DNA of 29,922 bases from Fimenecus sp963624605 (GTDB lineage: Bacteria > Bacillota > Clostridia > Oscillospirales > Acutalibacteraceae). Each line of letters begins with the position of its first letter. Within the stretch, counting starts at the first letter, position 1. The stretch covers positions 1 through 29,922 of the forward strand of contig CAVFQD010000016.1 in the NCBI GenBank assembly GCA_963624605.1, in the 5' to 3' direction. The notes beneath the pieces are model-generated. The model did no database searches, was not told where the DNA came from, and was given only the letters and a program-made list of their open reading frames with translations. Shown here piece by piece: positions 1-7,632 of the stretch. The position numbers and the translations under genes are program-made.

Positions 1-56
1 TATCTTGCTTCCAACCGTCCATCCTTTCTTTTGAAAATGTTTTCACCTTTGCGCAT
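1..56 (-). CDS. Probable tyrosine recombinase/integrase, N-terminus only
   Basis: An ATG on the minus strand at 54-56 has an excellent Shine-Dalgarno (AAGGAGG, minus strand) about nine bases upstream. It opens a frame that runs off the left edge after 18 codons, reading MRKGENIFKRKDGRLEAR. This GENI(F/Y)KRKDGR pattern is the usual start of the arm-type DNA-binding domain in site-specific tyrosine recombinases of Firmicutes conjugative and integrative elements. That is recognition from memory of the family. The catalytic domain lies outside the window, so neither activity nor intactness can be judged. If the identity is right, an integrated element or a stand-alone recombinase lies to the left, and the palindromes at 162-237 are in its promoter-proximal region. 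Confidence 0.62.
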   Translation of the reverse strand, partial: MRKGENIFKRKDGRLEAR

Positions 57-161
57 AAAAATTTTCCTCCTTGTTATGATATTTGCCCGTAAAGGCATAT
101 GTTTTATAAATTTATGACTGTAATTTTGACTGCGAACATCTCGTAAAATAGTGAAATATCC

Positions 162-189
162 CTTGATATATCAAGCTTTTTTTGCTTGA
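162..189. repeat. Overlapping palindromes upstream of the integrase start
   Basis: CTTGATATATCAAG at 162-175 is a perfect 14-bp palindrome. Its right half (TCAAGC, 171-176) also pairs with GCTTGA at 184-189 across a run of seven T. The two pairings exclude one another in single-stranded nucleic acid, while as duplex DNA the first looks like a dimeric protein-binding site. It lies about 105-130 bases upstream of the integrase start codon, where autoregulation or recombination-arm sites often sit. The function is inferred only from position. Confidence 0.5.
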
Positions 190-214
190 GAAGCCGGTGA
201 CTATTAAGACTTTT

Positions 215-237
215 AAGTAAAATATTATTTTTTACTT
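215..237. repeat. 8-bp inverted repeat AAGTAAAA/TTTTACTT
   Basis: AAGTAAAA (215-222) and TTTTACTT (230-237) are perfect inverted copies separated by seven bases. The right arm overlaps the candidate -35 box of the rightward promoter at 236. This could be an operator, or simply A/T-rich chance symmetry. Confidence 0.4.
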
Positions 238-264
238 GCATTTTTCAATACAATGTGATAAAAT
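236..264 (+). promoter_or_regulatory. Candidate sigma-A promoter for a rightward small RNA
   Basis: TTGCAT (236-241) is followed after exactly 17 bases by TAAAAT (259-264). The boxes match the sigma-A consensus at 4/6 and 5/6. No open reading frame follows, but a chain of hairpins and a strong terminator do, so the expected product is a noncoding RNA starting near 271. Confidence 0.45.
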
Positions 265-270
265 AAACCT

Positions 271-537
271 ATAAAATAGCAGATTAGGCATTCACAGAGT
301 GCCGAACTCTGCGAAAAATTTACACACAGTAATATTGTTTACCCGAGATACATTTTTATTTTTGTAAAGACATAGTACTGCCAAAGCTTAACCGCCCGAG
401 TTGTTCCGAAATGTTACATTTCGGTTGCAAATTCGGGCGGTTTCCTGCGATACGGTCAAATGACTGTAGTATACTGATAACCGTTAAGCATAAAAGAACC
501 CTCCCGACGTACATTCTGCACCGGGAGGGCTTTTTTC
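271..537 (+). ncRNA. Candidate structured noncoding RNA, family not recognised
   Basis: A transcript from the promoter at 236-264 to the terminator at 499-537 would be roughly 265 nt. It contains these stems: CAGAGT/ACTCTG (295-300/306-311); a long two-tier hairpin with outer AACCGCCCGA/TCGGGCGGTT (390-399/433-442) and inner CCGAAAT/ATTTCGG (406-412/418-424); TACGGT/ACTGTA with one G-U pair (451-456/463-468); and the terminator stem. A second CCCGA at 342-346 could replace 394-398 in pairing with TCGGG (433-437), a possible alternative fold. It does not match 6S, SRP, tmRNA, RNase P, T-box or the common riboswitch motifs that I know. Existence and function are inference. Confidence 0.4.
499..537. 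terminator. Strong bidirectional terminator
   Basis: CCCTCCCG (499-506) and CGGGAGGG (522-529) form a perfect 8-bp GC-rich stem. It is followed on the plus strand by C and six T, and on the minus strand by TTCTTTTATG. It would end the rightward candidate RNA, and also the leftward mRNA of the large surface protein whose stop codon is about 35 bases away. Confidence 0.8.
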
Positions 538-562
538 TGTTGTCTTTTTTTATTGCGTAAAA

Positions 563-3500
563 TTATTTGTAAAGCGTCTGTGTCTGGTCAAAGCTTCTGT
601 TACCCGAAGCGATACCGTCAAGATAGAAGTAATCGAAGAAGTCGAGCACGCCGTCCTTTGAAAGGTCTGCGGCAATATAATATACCGAATTTTCTTCTAT
701 ATTACCCACGCCGTCAAAAGCGTCGTCAAAAAGCAAGGATATATCGGTTTCATCAACAGCTCCGTCGCCGTTTACATCGCCGTAAAGGATAACCGTAGCA
801 ACCTCGTAAACAATGCTCGAATCAGCGGAGGATACACATTTGATAACGCTGCCGGTACCAACCCTGTCAGTGGACGAAAGCGTTTTTCCGTCCTTTGTAA
901 CTACAATCTGTACACCGCTGTTTTTAAGCTGTGATTCAATATCCGCTACCGTGTTTGCGTTCGGATTGAGACCTACCATATAGGTATATTGAGTGCTCGC
1001 TTCCCTGTCTACAACAAGAGAAGCACCGTCATCCACAACAAGCTTTTTATATTCAAGAGCATTTATTGCGTTTTCAATCTCTTCAATCGCATTGCTTATC
1101 TCAAGCACTGTTGCACCGTCGTTTTTGAGAACCGTCTCGCCGTTTTCAACAGCCGCCGAAAGAGCGTTTGACGACTGCTCAGTGACATCGGTCATATCAA
1201 GCGCATTTGCTTTAGCAATTTCATTTTCAAGTGCGGTCTTGTCAACCGTAACGGTGTATTCTTCGGAAATATCGCTTTCCGTTCCCGCAGCGTTTACAGC
1301 CTTGAAGGTATATGTCTTCGCGCTTGTGAGCTCAACGGTAAGAGTGTTGCCGTCAAGAGGCTTGAAGCCTGTTCCGTCGTTATAATAATAGGTAACGCCT
1401 GAGGTTGAATTTGTTGCGCTCAGCATAAATGTTACACTCTTGTTTACGCTAGGATTGAGCTCGCCGCTGACAGCTACGGTAAGCACCGGCTTTGCGGAGT
1501 CAATCTTAACGGTAAGCGATGTGATTTCGCTTTCAAGTCCCGAATATGAAATTGCCTTGAATTCGTATGTGTGAACGCCCTCAACAGCGGTAACCGTATT
1601 TGACTTGAGAACAGCCCATTCGCCGTCGTCAACCCTGTATTCATAGCTGTATATGCCCGAAAAAGCATTTGATGAAAGGCTTATTTTAACCGGCTTGCTT
1701 GCATATCCGCCTGTATAACTCTCTCCGTCCGATGTTGCGGTTGCCACAACATTTTCGGGATTTACGCTGTCCACGGTAACAACCGAGGAGACATAGGTTT
1801 CGCTGACATTTCCTGCGTTATCCGTAACGGTTACCTCAACAGTACCCTTAAATGTGCCGTCGATTACGGGCTTTGAGCTCTCGTCATAAACCGTCCAATC
1901 TACTGCCACTGAACCGTCCGAGTTTACAAATCTGTATTTCACTTCGGCAATGCCTGTGCCTTCATCCGAAGCCGTAACGGTAATTTCCGCGGTGTTGTTC
2001 ATAAATACCGCAAAATCGGTTGAGCTTACAGGTCTTACAACCGAGCTTCCGTCAAGCTGTTTAACGCTTACGCTCTCGACAACGGGAGGAGTCGAATCGA
2101 AGTCGGTTATTGTGATTTCTTCCTCACAGAAAAGTCCGTTCTGCGCATAAACCATTACCCTGTATGTTCCGTTTTCGGTTACGGTAAATGCCTTTTCGTC
2201 GGTAATATCCTTGCCGTTAACGGTTATTTTCTTAATTCCGGAAGCGCCCGTAGTCGCGTTTACATTTACCGTAATCGGCGCATTGGGAGCAGTCTGCTCG
2301 CTCTTTACAAGTTCAACGGTAGGCGTGATATTGTCAATCATTACATAATACGAATCGGAGGGTGTGCTCTCCGTTCCTGCGGCGTTTACTGCCTTAAAGG
2401 AATAGTTTGCGTTTGCGTTATCACGGAGTGCTATAACCTCGCCAGTGGTGATTTCCGTCCACACTCCGCTGCCGTCTGTATAGTAATAGGTAATTCCCGA
2501 AATCGACTCTTCAAGCGTTGAGAGGTCAAATACGACATCGTCGCTTGTCCATCTGCCGAATGTGCCCTTGAAGTCGACACGGATAATCGGCACCTGTCTG
2601 TCGATTTTAACGGTAAACGAGGTAATCGGGCTTTCAAGATCGGAATTTGAAACCGCTTTGAATTCATAGAGATGAGTTCCCTGCTCCGATGCGGTTATCT
2701 TACCGTCCGCAGAAGAAATCCATTCTTCGCCGTCTATTCTGTAAAGATATTCGTAAATTCCGGAATATGCGCTTGAATTAAGCTCAATGTCAACGCTGTC
2801 CGCTACCCACTCTCCGTCGGTATAGCTCTCGCCCTTATAGGTTGCGTTGACTGTAACCTCGGCAGGTATGTCGGCGTCTATTACGAAGCCGTCCGAACGG
2901 TAATAATCGGAAACATTGCCGGCCTTATCAAAAGCTCTTGCCTGAACATATCCTTTGAAATTCGGGTCAACAACAGGCTTGTCGCTTTCGGTGTATGCGC
3001 TCCATTCTTCGGTTATCGGATCGCCGTTTTCATCAAGAAGTCTGTACTCTACCCTGTCAATTCCCGCTACGCCTATATCCTCGCTTGAAATTGTAACCTC
3101 AACCTGCTCGTTAAAGAATCTGCCGAAGGTCAATGCGTTAATAAGCCTTGCAAAGCCGCCCTTTTCCTTGTGTTCAAGGGTAATTGAATTGACAACGGGC
3201 GCCGATTTATCGATATTGCTTACCGTAAGCGTTTTTGAGGAGGACAGTCCGTTATTTGCGGTGATTTCAACTGTATATGTGCCGTTTTCGTCAACCGTAA
3301 ATTCGGTATTGCCCGTTATATCCTCGCCGTTGAGCGTAAGTGACTTAACTCCCGACTCGCCGACCGTAAGATTGTTGATATTGACCGTATATGATTGGTT
3401 GGTAAGCTCTGTAACCGTTTGCTCAAGCGTTATACTCGGGGTTACATTATCAAATCTTACCCTATAGCCTTCGGTGGGCTCACTTTCGATTCCCGCACTG

Positions 3501-6325
3501 TTTATCGCCTTAAAATAATAAACATTATCTCCGTTTGTATTGACAACATAATAATTTGATGAAAGTACTATCCAATCGGTTGCGGTTTCCGACTTGAAAT
3601 AGTATTTTACGCCGTCAAGCTTATTTGTTGAATCCAAGGTGAACATTACCCTGCTTGCCGTCCATTCTCCGTCATAGCCGTTGCTGTTAACACTGACAAC
3701 GGGAATACCGTAAACAATTACGGGGAAAGTCTTTGACGCGCTTCTGCCTGCATGAGTATATGTTACGGTTATCTGCTGCTCTTCATTGAGGAGGTTCGGA
3801 TTAAACGCAGCCGTATCAACCGTATAATCGGTTACATATTCGGACTCTGCGTTTGCATAGTTTGCCTTAACAGTCAAGTCCGTAAGGTCAAGCTCTGTCG
3901 CACCTTCAAGATATTTATACTGAGGAGCGGTAATTTCAATGTCTGTAAGCTCCTTGGATTTAAGCGTTATCGAGAAAACGCCTCTGTAAGTTTTCCCTGC
4001 TCTGACAACGGAAACAACTATATACTGCTCGTCATCAAGAATTTTTTGATTTATCTCGCTTACGGTGTAGTCGGTAACCTCAACACGCAACTGCTCGTCC
4101 GAAAGAGACTGTGCGTCATCGCCGTAATATTTTTCGATATCCGCTCTGTCATAGGTAAGCTCAACCTTAAGATTTGTAAGGTCAAGCTCCGTATCGCCCT
4201 CAACATACTCAGTCTTTGTCGGTGCGGTAACGGTAATGCTCTTTGGCTCAATCTCGACTACGGTAATATTCTTTGTGGTGTCGTTATGTGAAGTGAAATT
4301 TCTTCTTCCGAAAAGATAAAGAGTTGTTTCACCTGCCGTTTTACCCGTAACAAGTCCGTTATCAGTAACGGAAGCCACACTGTTTTCCATATTACCGGAG
4401 CTGTTAAGCGTGTTTGAAGCTGTCCACGGAGCCGTTCCCTCGTCTGTGGGCAAGCCCCAAAGGGTCTTTGTAATATCAAGTCTTACGGGAGTGAAGTGAG
4501 CCTGATACTGTACGGGAAAATCCCTTATGACATAGTCGCTTCCCTCAATTCTCGCCGAGGTGACATAGTTAATAAATGCACCCTTAACCGTAATTTCAAA
4601 CGACTTGGTAACGCCGCTAATCGTTGCATAAATGGTTGTTTTTGAAGAATTAAATGTGCCGTATCCGCCTGCGTCGAGTCCCTTTACAACGCCGTTTTCG
4701 TCAACGGAAGCGATCGACGGGTCGGCAGACGACCATTTGACGGTTGAAAGCAGTGCCTCGTCATAATCCTCGGGCGTAATACTTTCAATGCTCAACTGAA
4801 TCGTGGAATTCTCTGTCACGCTTGACTTACCCGTAATTGAGAAGTCTGTTATAGCCTTACCCGAGACGATATTTACGGACGTCTCGACAGAGGAACCGTT
4901 AAAGGTTGCTTTTGCAACAAGAGTTATTACGCCGCTCGACTTGGGAGTAAGGAGTCCGTTTGAGTCAACCGTAGCAGTGGAAATCTCTGCGGGGGCGTCA
5001 GCGGTCGCCCATACGGTTTCGTTGGTTGCGGAGTCAAGAAGTCCCCATTCCCTAACAACGGATTTATTGTTATTAAGTCTTGAGGGGAACACTGTTGATG
5101 TATATTGCGACGATGCGTCATTCGCAATAACCGTATCGCCCGAAATTTCAATTCCCGAAAGTGAGCCGGTGATTCCCGAACGCCTTACCGTAACGCTGAC
5201 AGTCCTCGAAACATCGCCGAGTGTAGCCGTAATGTCAACGCTCTTGCTTATTGTTCCGCCGTCAAGTCCCATAACCAAGCCCGTGCCGTCAACAACGGCA
5301 ATTGTGGGGTCGGAGCTTGTCCATACAATGTCTCCCGTGTATGCGCCTGCCGGTTCAAGATTCGCTATTGCAAGCTGAGTGGAGTCGCCCTCAGAAATTG
5401 TCGTGGTACCCGTGATGTCGAAGCTTGTTACCGGAAGCTCGGCAGGATCAACAACCTCAAAGGTAATCTTATCGTTGAACGCCGCATAAAGCGTGCTTTC
5501 GGGCTGAACCTTAATTGTAGCGCTGCCCGTACCGATAAATGTTACAAGTCCCGTGTCGGACACGGTAGCAACCTTTGACGAGCCTGAGAAAAGTCCTGTG
5601 TCAACGCTCCATTTAACGCCCTGCTTAAGTCTTACCGGAGTAACGGCTCCGTAAAGCTGAACGGTAGTGCCGACAGCAACCTTGAGCGGAACCTTCTTTT
5701 TATTTGTGATATGCACACCCGTCGGGGCAACAGAAGCGATAACGCTTTGAGTTACAAGTATATCGACAGAGTCGCTGCAAAGCTTGTTTCCGTCCGAGTC
5801 ATACGCCGTTGCGGTAACAACGACATTCATATTATCAAGATAATTTTTAAGGCTGTCTGCTATCGTGTCGCCCGCAACGCCTCTTACAAGCGCAACAAGA
5901 AGGTCTGTGTTTACGGTTTCGAGATCGTATCCGCTGTCCTCAATCGCCTTTTCGATAGACGAAGCTATGGATTCTCCGACAAGGGGTATTGATCTGACCT
6001 CCTCGTCAAGCCAAAGCTGAATAATTGCTGCCTTGGAATAATCGTAGCCTGTTACCTTGCCTGTTTCGTCAACATCTGCAAGAAGAGGCAAATTACTCTC
6101 CCACTCGACCGTAACACCCTCGGGTGCGTCGTCGGAGAGTGTGTAACCGAGCTGTACCGAGCGGTACTCCTGCACCTCTACCTTATCCGTTATTTCAGTG
6201 CCGTTTTCGTCGGTTATGGTAATCGACGTTCCTGCGGCAAACACGCTCATTCCCGGAACAAGCGTTAAAATTATAAGTAAAACGCTTAATAATACGCTTT
6301 CGACCTTTGCTGCTGCGTTTCTCAT
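563..6325 (-). CDS. Giant secreted multi-Ig-like, FIVAR, dockerin-containing surface protein
   Basis: This is a 1920-residue exported protein. Residues 1-31 form a signal peptide with probable cleavage after VFA. Residues about 195-690 hold tandem bacterial Ig-like (Big_2-type) domains with the recurrent W(S/T)S.DP.IA.VD..G.V..L pattern. Residues 695-872 hold two group-3-like Ig domains sharing Y.EG.TELDLT.L.V. Residues 873-1695 are a duplicated Ig-like supermodule. Residues 1696-1761 are a FIVAR-like helical segment. The C-terminus (about 1849-1920) is a type I dockerin with Ca-binding loops DVNGDGAVDETD and DLSKDGVLDFFD. There is no LPXTG motif, so attachment is presumably through a cohesin, or the protein is released. 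No catalytic domain was recognised; adhesion or scaffolding is inferred. ACCTCC at 6337-6342 is its Shine-Dalgarno, with a slightly long 11-base spacing. It is monocistronic, reading into the terminator at 499-537. Confidence 0.85.
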   Translation of the reverse strand: MRNAAAKVESVLLSVLLIILTLVPGMSVFAAGTSITITDENGTEITDKVEVQEYRSVQLGYTLSDDAPEGVTVEWESNLPLLADVDETGKVTGYDYSKAAIIQLWLDEEVRSIPLVGESIASSIEKAIEDSGYDLETVNTDLLVALVRGVAGDTIADSLKNYLDNMNVVVTATAYDSDGNKLCSDSVDILVTQSVIASVAPTGVHITNKKKVPLKVAVGTTVQLYGAVTPVRLKQGVKWSVDTGLFSGSSKVATVSDTGLVTFIGTGSATIKVQPESTLYAAFNDKITFEVVDPAELPVTSFDITGTTTISEGDSTQLAIANLEPAGAYTGDIVWTSSDPTIAVVDGTGLVMGLDGGTISKSVDITATLGDVSRTVSVTVRRSGITGSLSGIEISGDTVIANDASSQYTSTVFPSRLNNNKSVVREWGLLDSATNETVWATADAPAEISTATVDSNGLLTPKSSGVITLVAKATFNGSSVETSVNIVSGKAITDFSITGKSSVTENSTIQLSIESITPEDYDEALLSTVKWSSADPSIASVDENGVVKGLDAGGYGTFNSSKTTIYATISGVTKSFEITVKGAFINYVTSARIEGSDYVIRDFPVQYQAHFTPVRLDITKTLWGLPTDEGTAPWTASNTLNSSGNMENSVASVTDNGLVTGKTAGETTLYLFGRRNFTSHNDTTKNITVVEIEPKSITVTAPTKTEYVEGDTELDLTNLKVELTYDRADIEKYYGDDAQSLSDEQLRVEVTDYTVSEINQKILDDEQYIVVSVVRAGKTYRGVFSITLKSKELTDIEITAPQYKYLEGATELDLTDLTVKANYANAESEYVTDYTVDTAAFNPNLLNEEQQITVTYTHAGRSASKTFPVIVYGIPVVSVNSNGYDGEWTASRVMFTLDSTNKLDGVKYYFKSETATDWIVLSSNYYVVNTNGDNVYYFKAINSAGIESEPTEGYRVRFDNVTPSITLEQTVTELTNQSYTVNINNLTVGESGVKSLTLNGEDITGNTEFTVDENGTYTVEITANNGLSSSKTLTVSNIDKSAPVVNSITLEHKEKGGFARLINALTFGRFFNEQVEVTISSEDIGVAGIDRVEYRLLDENGDPITEEWSAYTESDKPVVDPNFKGYVQARAFDKAGNVSDYYRSDGFVIDADIPAEVTVNATYKGESYTDGEWVADSVDIELNSSAYSGIYEYLYRIDGEEWISSADGKITASEQGTHLYEFKAVSNSDLESPITSFTVKIDRQVPIIRVDFKGTFGRWTSDDVVFDLSTLEESISGITYYYTDGSGVWTEITTGEVIALRDNANANYSFKAVNAAGTESTPSDSYYVMIDNITPTVELVKSEQTAPNAPITVNVNATTGASGIKKITVNGKDITDEKAFTVTENGTYRVMVYAQNGLFCEEEITITDFDSTPPVVESVSVKQLDGSSVVRPVSSTDFAVFMNNTAEITVTASDEGTGIAEVKYRFVNSDGSVAVDWTVYDESSKPVIDGTFKGTVEVTVTDNAGNVSETYVSSVVTVDSVNPENVVATATSDGESYTGGYASKPVKISLSSNAFSGIYSYEYRVDDGEWAVLKSNTVTAVEGVHTYEFKAISYSGLESEITSLTVKIDSAKPVLTVAVSGELNPSVNKSVTFMLSATNSTSGVTYYYNDGTGFKPLDGNTLTVELTSAKTYTFKAVNAAGTESDISEEYTVTVDKTALENEIAKANALDMTDVTEQSSNALSAAVENGETVLKNDGATVLEISNAIEEIENAINALEYKKLVVDDGASLVVDREASTQYTYMVGLNPNANTVADIESQLKNSGVQIVVTKDGKTLSSTDRVGTGSVIKCVSSADSSIVYEVATVILYGDVNGDGAVDETDISLLFDDAFDGVGNIEENSVYYIAADLSKDGVLDFFDYFYLDGIASGNRSFDQTQTLYK
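566..781 (-). other. Type I dockerin domain of the surface protein
   Basis: The last 72 residues contain two F-hand calcium loops, the first perfectly canonical (DxNxDGxxDxxD) and the second DLSKDGVLDFFD. They are separated by about 28 residues. This is the standard dockerin layout, which binds cohesin domains on scaffoldins. A 14-residue tail follows. Confidence 0.85.
1241..3709 (-). repeat. Internal supermodule duplication in the surface protein
   Basis: A unit of about 370 residues occurs twice and then a third time truncated. Copy 1 is residues 873-1242 (DNA 3709-2600), copy 2 is 1243-1610 (2599-1496), and the partial copy 3 is 1611-1695 (1495-1241). Landmarks recurring in order are: G-V/I-x-Y-Y-Y/F; Y-x-F-K-A-x-N-x-A-G-x-E-S; a D-N-x-T-P boundary; NG(E/K)DIT; ENGTY; D-x-(S/T)-x-P-V-V; a DxAGNVS segment; GESYT; and YEFKA with a following S-x-LES. 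The copies have diverged well beyond near identity, so this is an old duplication rather than a recent slippage event. Confidence 0.8.
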
Positions 6326-6367
6326 AATGTTGACAGACCTCCATCCGATTTTACATAATTATGTGTT

Positions 6368-6396
6368 ATTTTATCACGGATAAAATCCGTTTTCAA
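6368..6396 (-). promoter_or_regulatory. Sigma-A promoter of the surface protein with palindromic operator
   Basis: On the minus strand, TTGAAA (plus 6391-6396) and TAAAAT (plus 6368-6373) are separated by exactly 17 bases. The spacer contains a perfect inverted repeat, ACGGAT-AAA-ATCCGT (6376-6390), filling 15 of its 17 bases. A dimeric repressor bound there would block RNA polymerase directly. Confidence 0.65.
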
Positions 6397-6414
6397 TAGA
6401 ATTTTATTTCAATT

Positions 6415-6443
6415 TTGTAAACTTTGAATAAACTGTTTATTAA
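6415..6443 (+). promoter_or_regulatory. Weak candidate promoter for the D-lactate dehydrogenase gene
   Basis: TTGTAA (6415-6420), 17 bases, then TATTAA (6438-6443). Each box matches the consensus at 4/6. It is the best-placed option upstream of the start at 6470 and is divergent from the surface-protein promoter. Confidence 0.35.
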
Positions 6444-6469
6444 CACAAAAAATACACTCGGGTGATAGT

Positions 6470-7456
6470 ATGAATTTAGCATTTTTTGACACAAAAAGCT
6501 ATGATATACCGCCGTTTGAGCGATTTTCGAAAGGCAAAAACATCAATATAAAATTCTTTGAATCAAAGCTCAATTCCGACACGGTTTTATTGGCGCGCGG
6601 CTTTGACGGAATTTGCGTGTTTGTGAACGATACTCTTGACAAAAATGTCATAGAAAAGCTGTGCGAATTCGGAGTCAAATTCATTGCACTGCGCTGTGCC
6701 GGATACAACAATGTCGATTTAAAATACACCGAGGGCAACATTGCCGTTTTTCATGTCCCCGCATACTCCCCTTATGCGGTTGCCGAGCACGCAATGGCTA
6801 TGCTTTTGACCTCGGTACGCAGAACTCACAAGGCGTATATCAGAACAAAGGATTTCAACTTTTCTCTCGGCGGTCTTGTCGGCTTTGATTTGCACGGAAA
6901 GACAGCAGGCGTAATCGGCACGGGGAAAATCGGACGGGTGTTCATTGATATTTGCAAGGGCTTTTCTATGAATGTTATCGCCTACGATAAATATCCCGTT
7001 CAAGACTCCGACATTAAATATGTAAGCCTCGAAGAGCTTTACAGAAGAAGCGATATTATCTCTTTCCACTGTCCGCTGACGGAAGAAACCTACCATATGC
7101 TTGACCGAAACAGCATAGCAAAGCTTAAAAAAACCGCAATCGTAATAAACACCTCCCGCGGTCCGCTTATCGAGTCGAAGGCTCTGCTTAAAGCGATAAA
7201 GGAACGGCGTATCGGTGCCGCCTGCCTTGACGTGTATGAAGAGGAAGCGGATATATTCTTTGAGGATTACTCGGGGCATATAATCGAGGACGACACCCTC
7301 GCACGGCTTATCACAATGCCGAATGTGCTTGTAACCTCGCATCAAGCGTATCTTACAACGGAAGCTCTTGACAATATTGCGGAAATAACGGTTGAAAACA
7401 TTCTTTCGTTTGAAAAGGACGGAAAGTGCAAACACGAGCTACACTGCATCAAATAA
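6470..7456 (+). CDS. ldhA: D-lactate dehydrogenase (D-2-hydroxyacid dehydrogenase family)
   Basis: This NAD-dependent enzyme reduces pyruvate to D-lactate, regenerating NAD during fermentation in the cytosol. It is 328 residues, the usual length. The Rossmann motif GVIGTGKIG is at 148-156 with the adenosine-binding Asp at 173. The catalytic triad is R230 (NTSRG), E259 (VYEEEAD) and H291 (SHQAY). The spacings R+29=E and R+32=H match the classic D-LDH geometry, and YNNVDL and PAYSPYAVAEHAMA near residues 79-110 are typical of the D-LDH branch. The start ATG follows GGGTGAT, complementary to the 5' part of the anti-Shine-Dalgarno. The gene stands alone and is followed within 40 bases by the tRNA-Leu promoter. 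A related 2-hydroxyacid substrate cannot be excluded. Confidence 0.88.
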   Translation: MNLAFFDTKSYDIPPFERFSKGKNINIKFFESKLNSDTVLLARGFDGICVFVNDTLDKNVIEKLCEFGVKFIALRCAGYNNVDLKYTEGNIAVFHVPAYSPYAVAEHAMAMLLTSVRRTHKAYIRTKDFNFSLGGLVGFDLHGKTAGVIGTGKIGRVFIDICKGFSMNVIAYDKYPVQDSDIKYVSLEELYRRSDIISFHCPLTEETYHMLDRNSIAKLKKTAIVINTSRGPLIESKALLKAIKERRIGAACLDVYEEEADIFFEDYSGHIIEDDTLARLITMPNVLVTSHQAYLTTEALDNIAEITVENILSFEKDGKCKHELHCIK

Positions 7457-7489
7457 AATAAAAAATACATCGGAATATGCTTTGAAAGG

Positions 7490-7517
7490 TTGACAAATCC
7501 TGTATTTTGTGTATAAT
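7490..7517 (+). promoter_or_regulatory. Consensus promoter of tRNA-Leu
   Basis: TTGACA (7490-7495) and TATAAT (7512-7517) match both sigma-A hexamers perfectly, with a 16-base spacer. Transcription would start near 7524, about 22 bases before the mature tRNA. Strong promoters like this are normal for stable RNA genes. Confidence 0.85.
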
Positions 7518-7545
7518 ACTTTTGTTGCCAAAATGCAATGCACTT

Positions 7546-7632
7546 GCCGGTGTGATGGAATTGGCAGACGTGCTGGACTCAAAATCCAGTGGTAGCGATA
7601 CCGTGCCGGTTCGACCCCGGCCACCGGCACCA
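7546..7632 (+). tRNA. tRNA-Leu (anticodon CAA)
   Basis: The acceptor stem is GCCGGTG (7546-7552) with CACCGGC (7622-7628), followed by discriminator A and an encoded CCA (7630-7632). The anticodon stem CTGGA/TCCAG encloses loop CTCAAAA, giving anticodon CAA (7580-7582), which reads TTG. The T-arm GGTTCGACCCC is present. The long variable arm around 7590-7604 makes this a class II tRNA, as leucine requires. Total length with CCA is 87 bases. Confidence 0.96.

Larger units (their letters stand above)
57..562. other. 506-base stretch with no protein gene; structured, regulatory
   Basis: No credible coding frame is visible. The stretch holds the leader of the left-edge integrase gene, a 14-bp perfect palindrome overlapping a second inverted repeat (162-189), an 8-bp inverted repeat (215-222/230-237), a rightward promoter candidate (236-264), stem-loops at 295-311, 390-442 and 451-468, and a strong bidirectional terminator (499-537). 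A structured transcript on the plus strand is the simplest single explanation for the right half. The left half looks like integrase control DNA. Confidence 0.6.

Noticed and set aside
390..442. T-box or known riboswitch ahead of the surface gene
   Set aside because: It is on the strand opposite the gene and lacks the T-box sequence and the aptamer cores I know.
3752..4291. 179-codon frame (and several others) antisense within the surface-protein gene
   Set aside because: The minus-strand protein has a continuous domain architecture here; the plus-strand frames are composition shadows.
6719..7435. 238-codon open frame antisense to the D-lactate dehydrogenase gene
   Set aside because: Shadow of a strongly recognised enzyme, with no Shine-Dalgarno or family resemblance.
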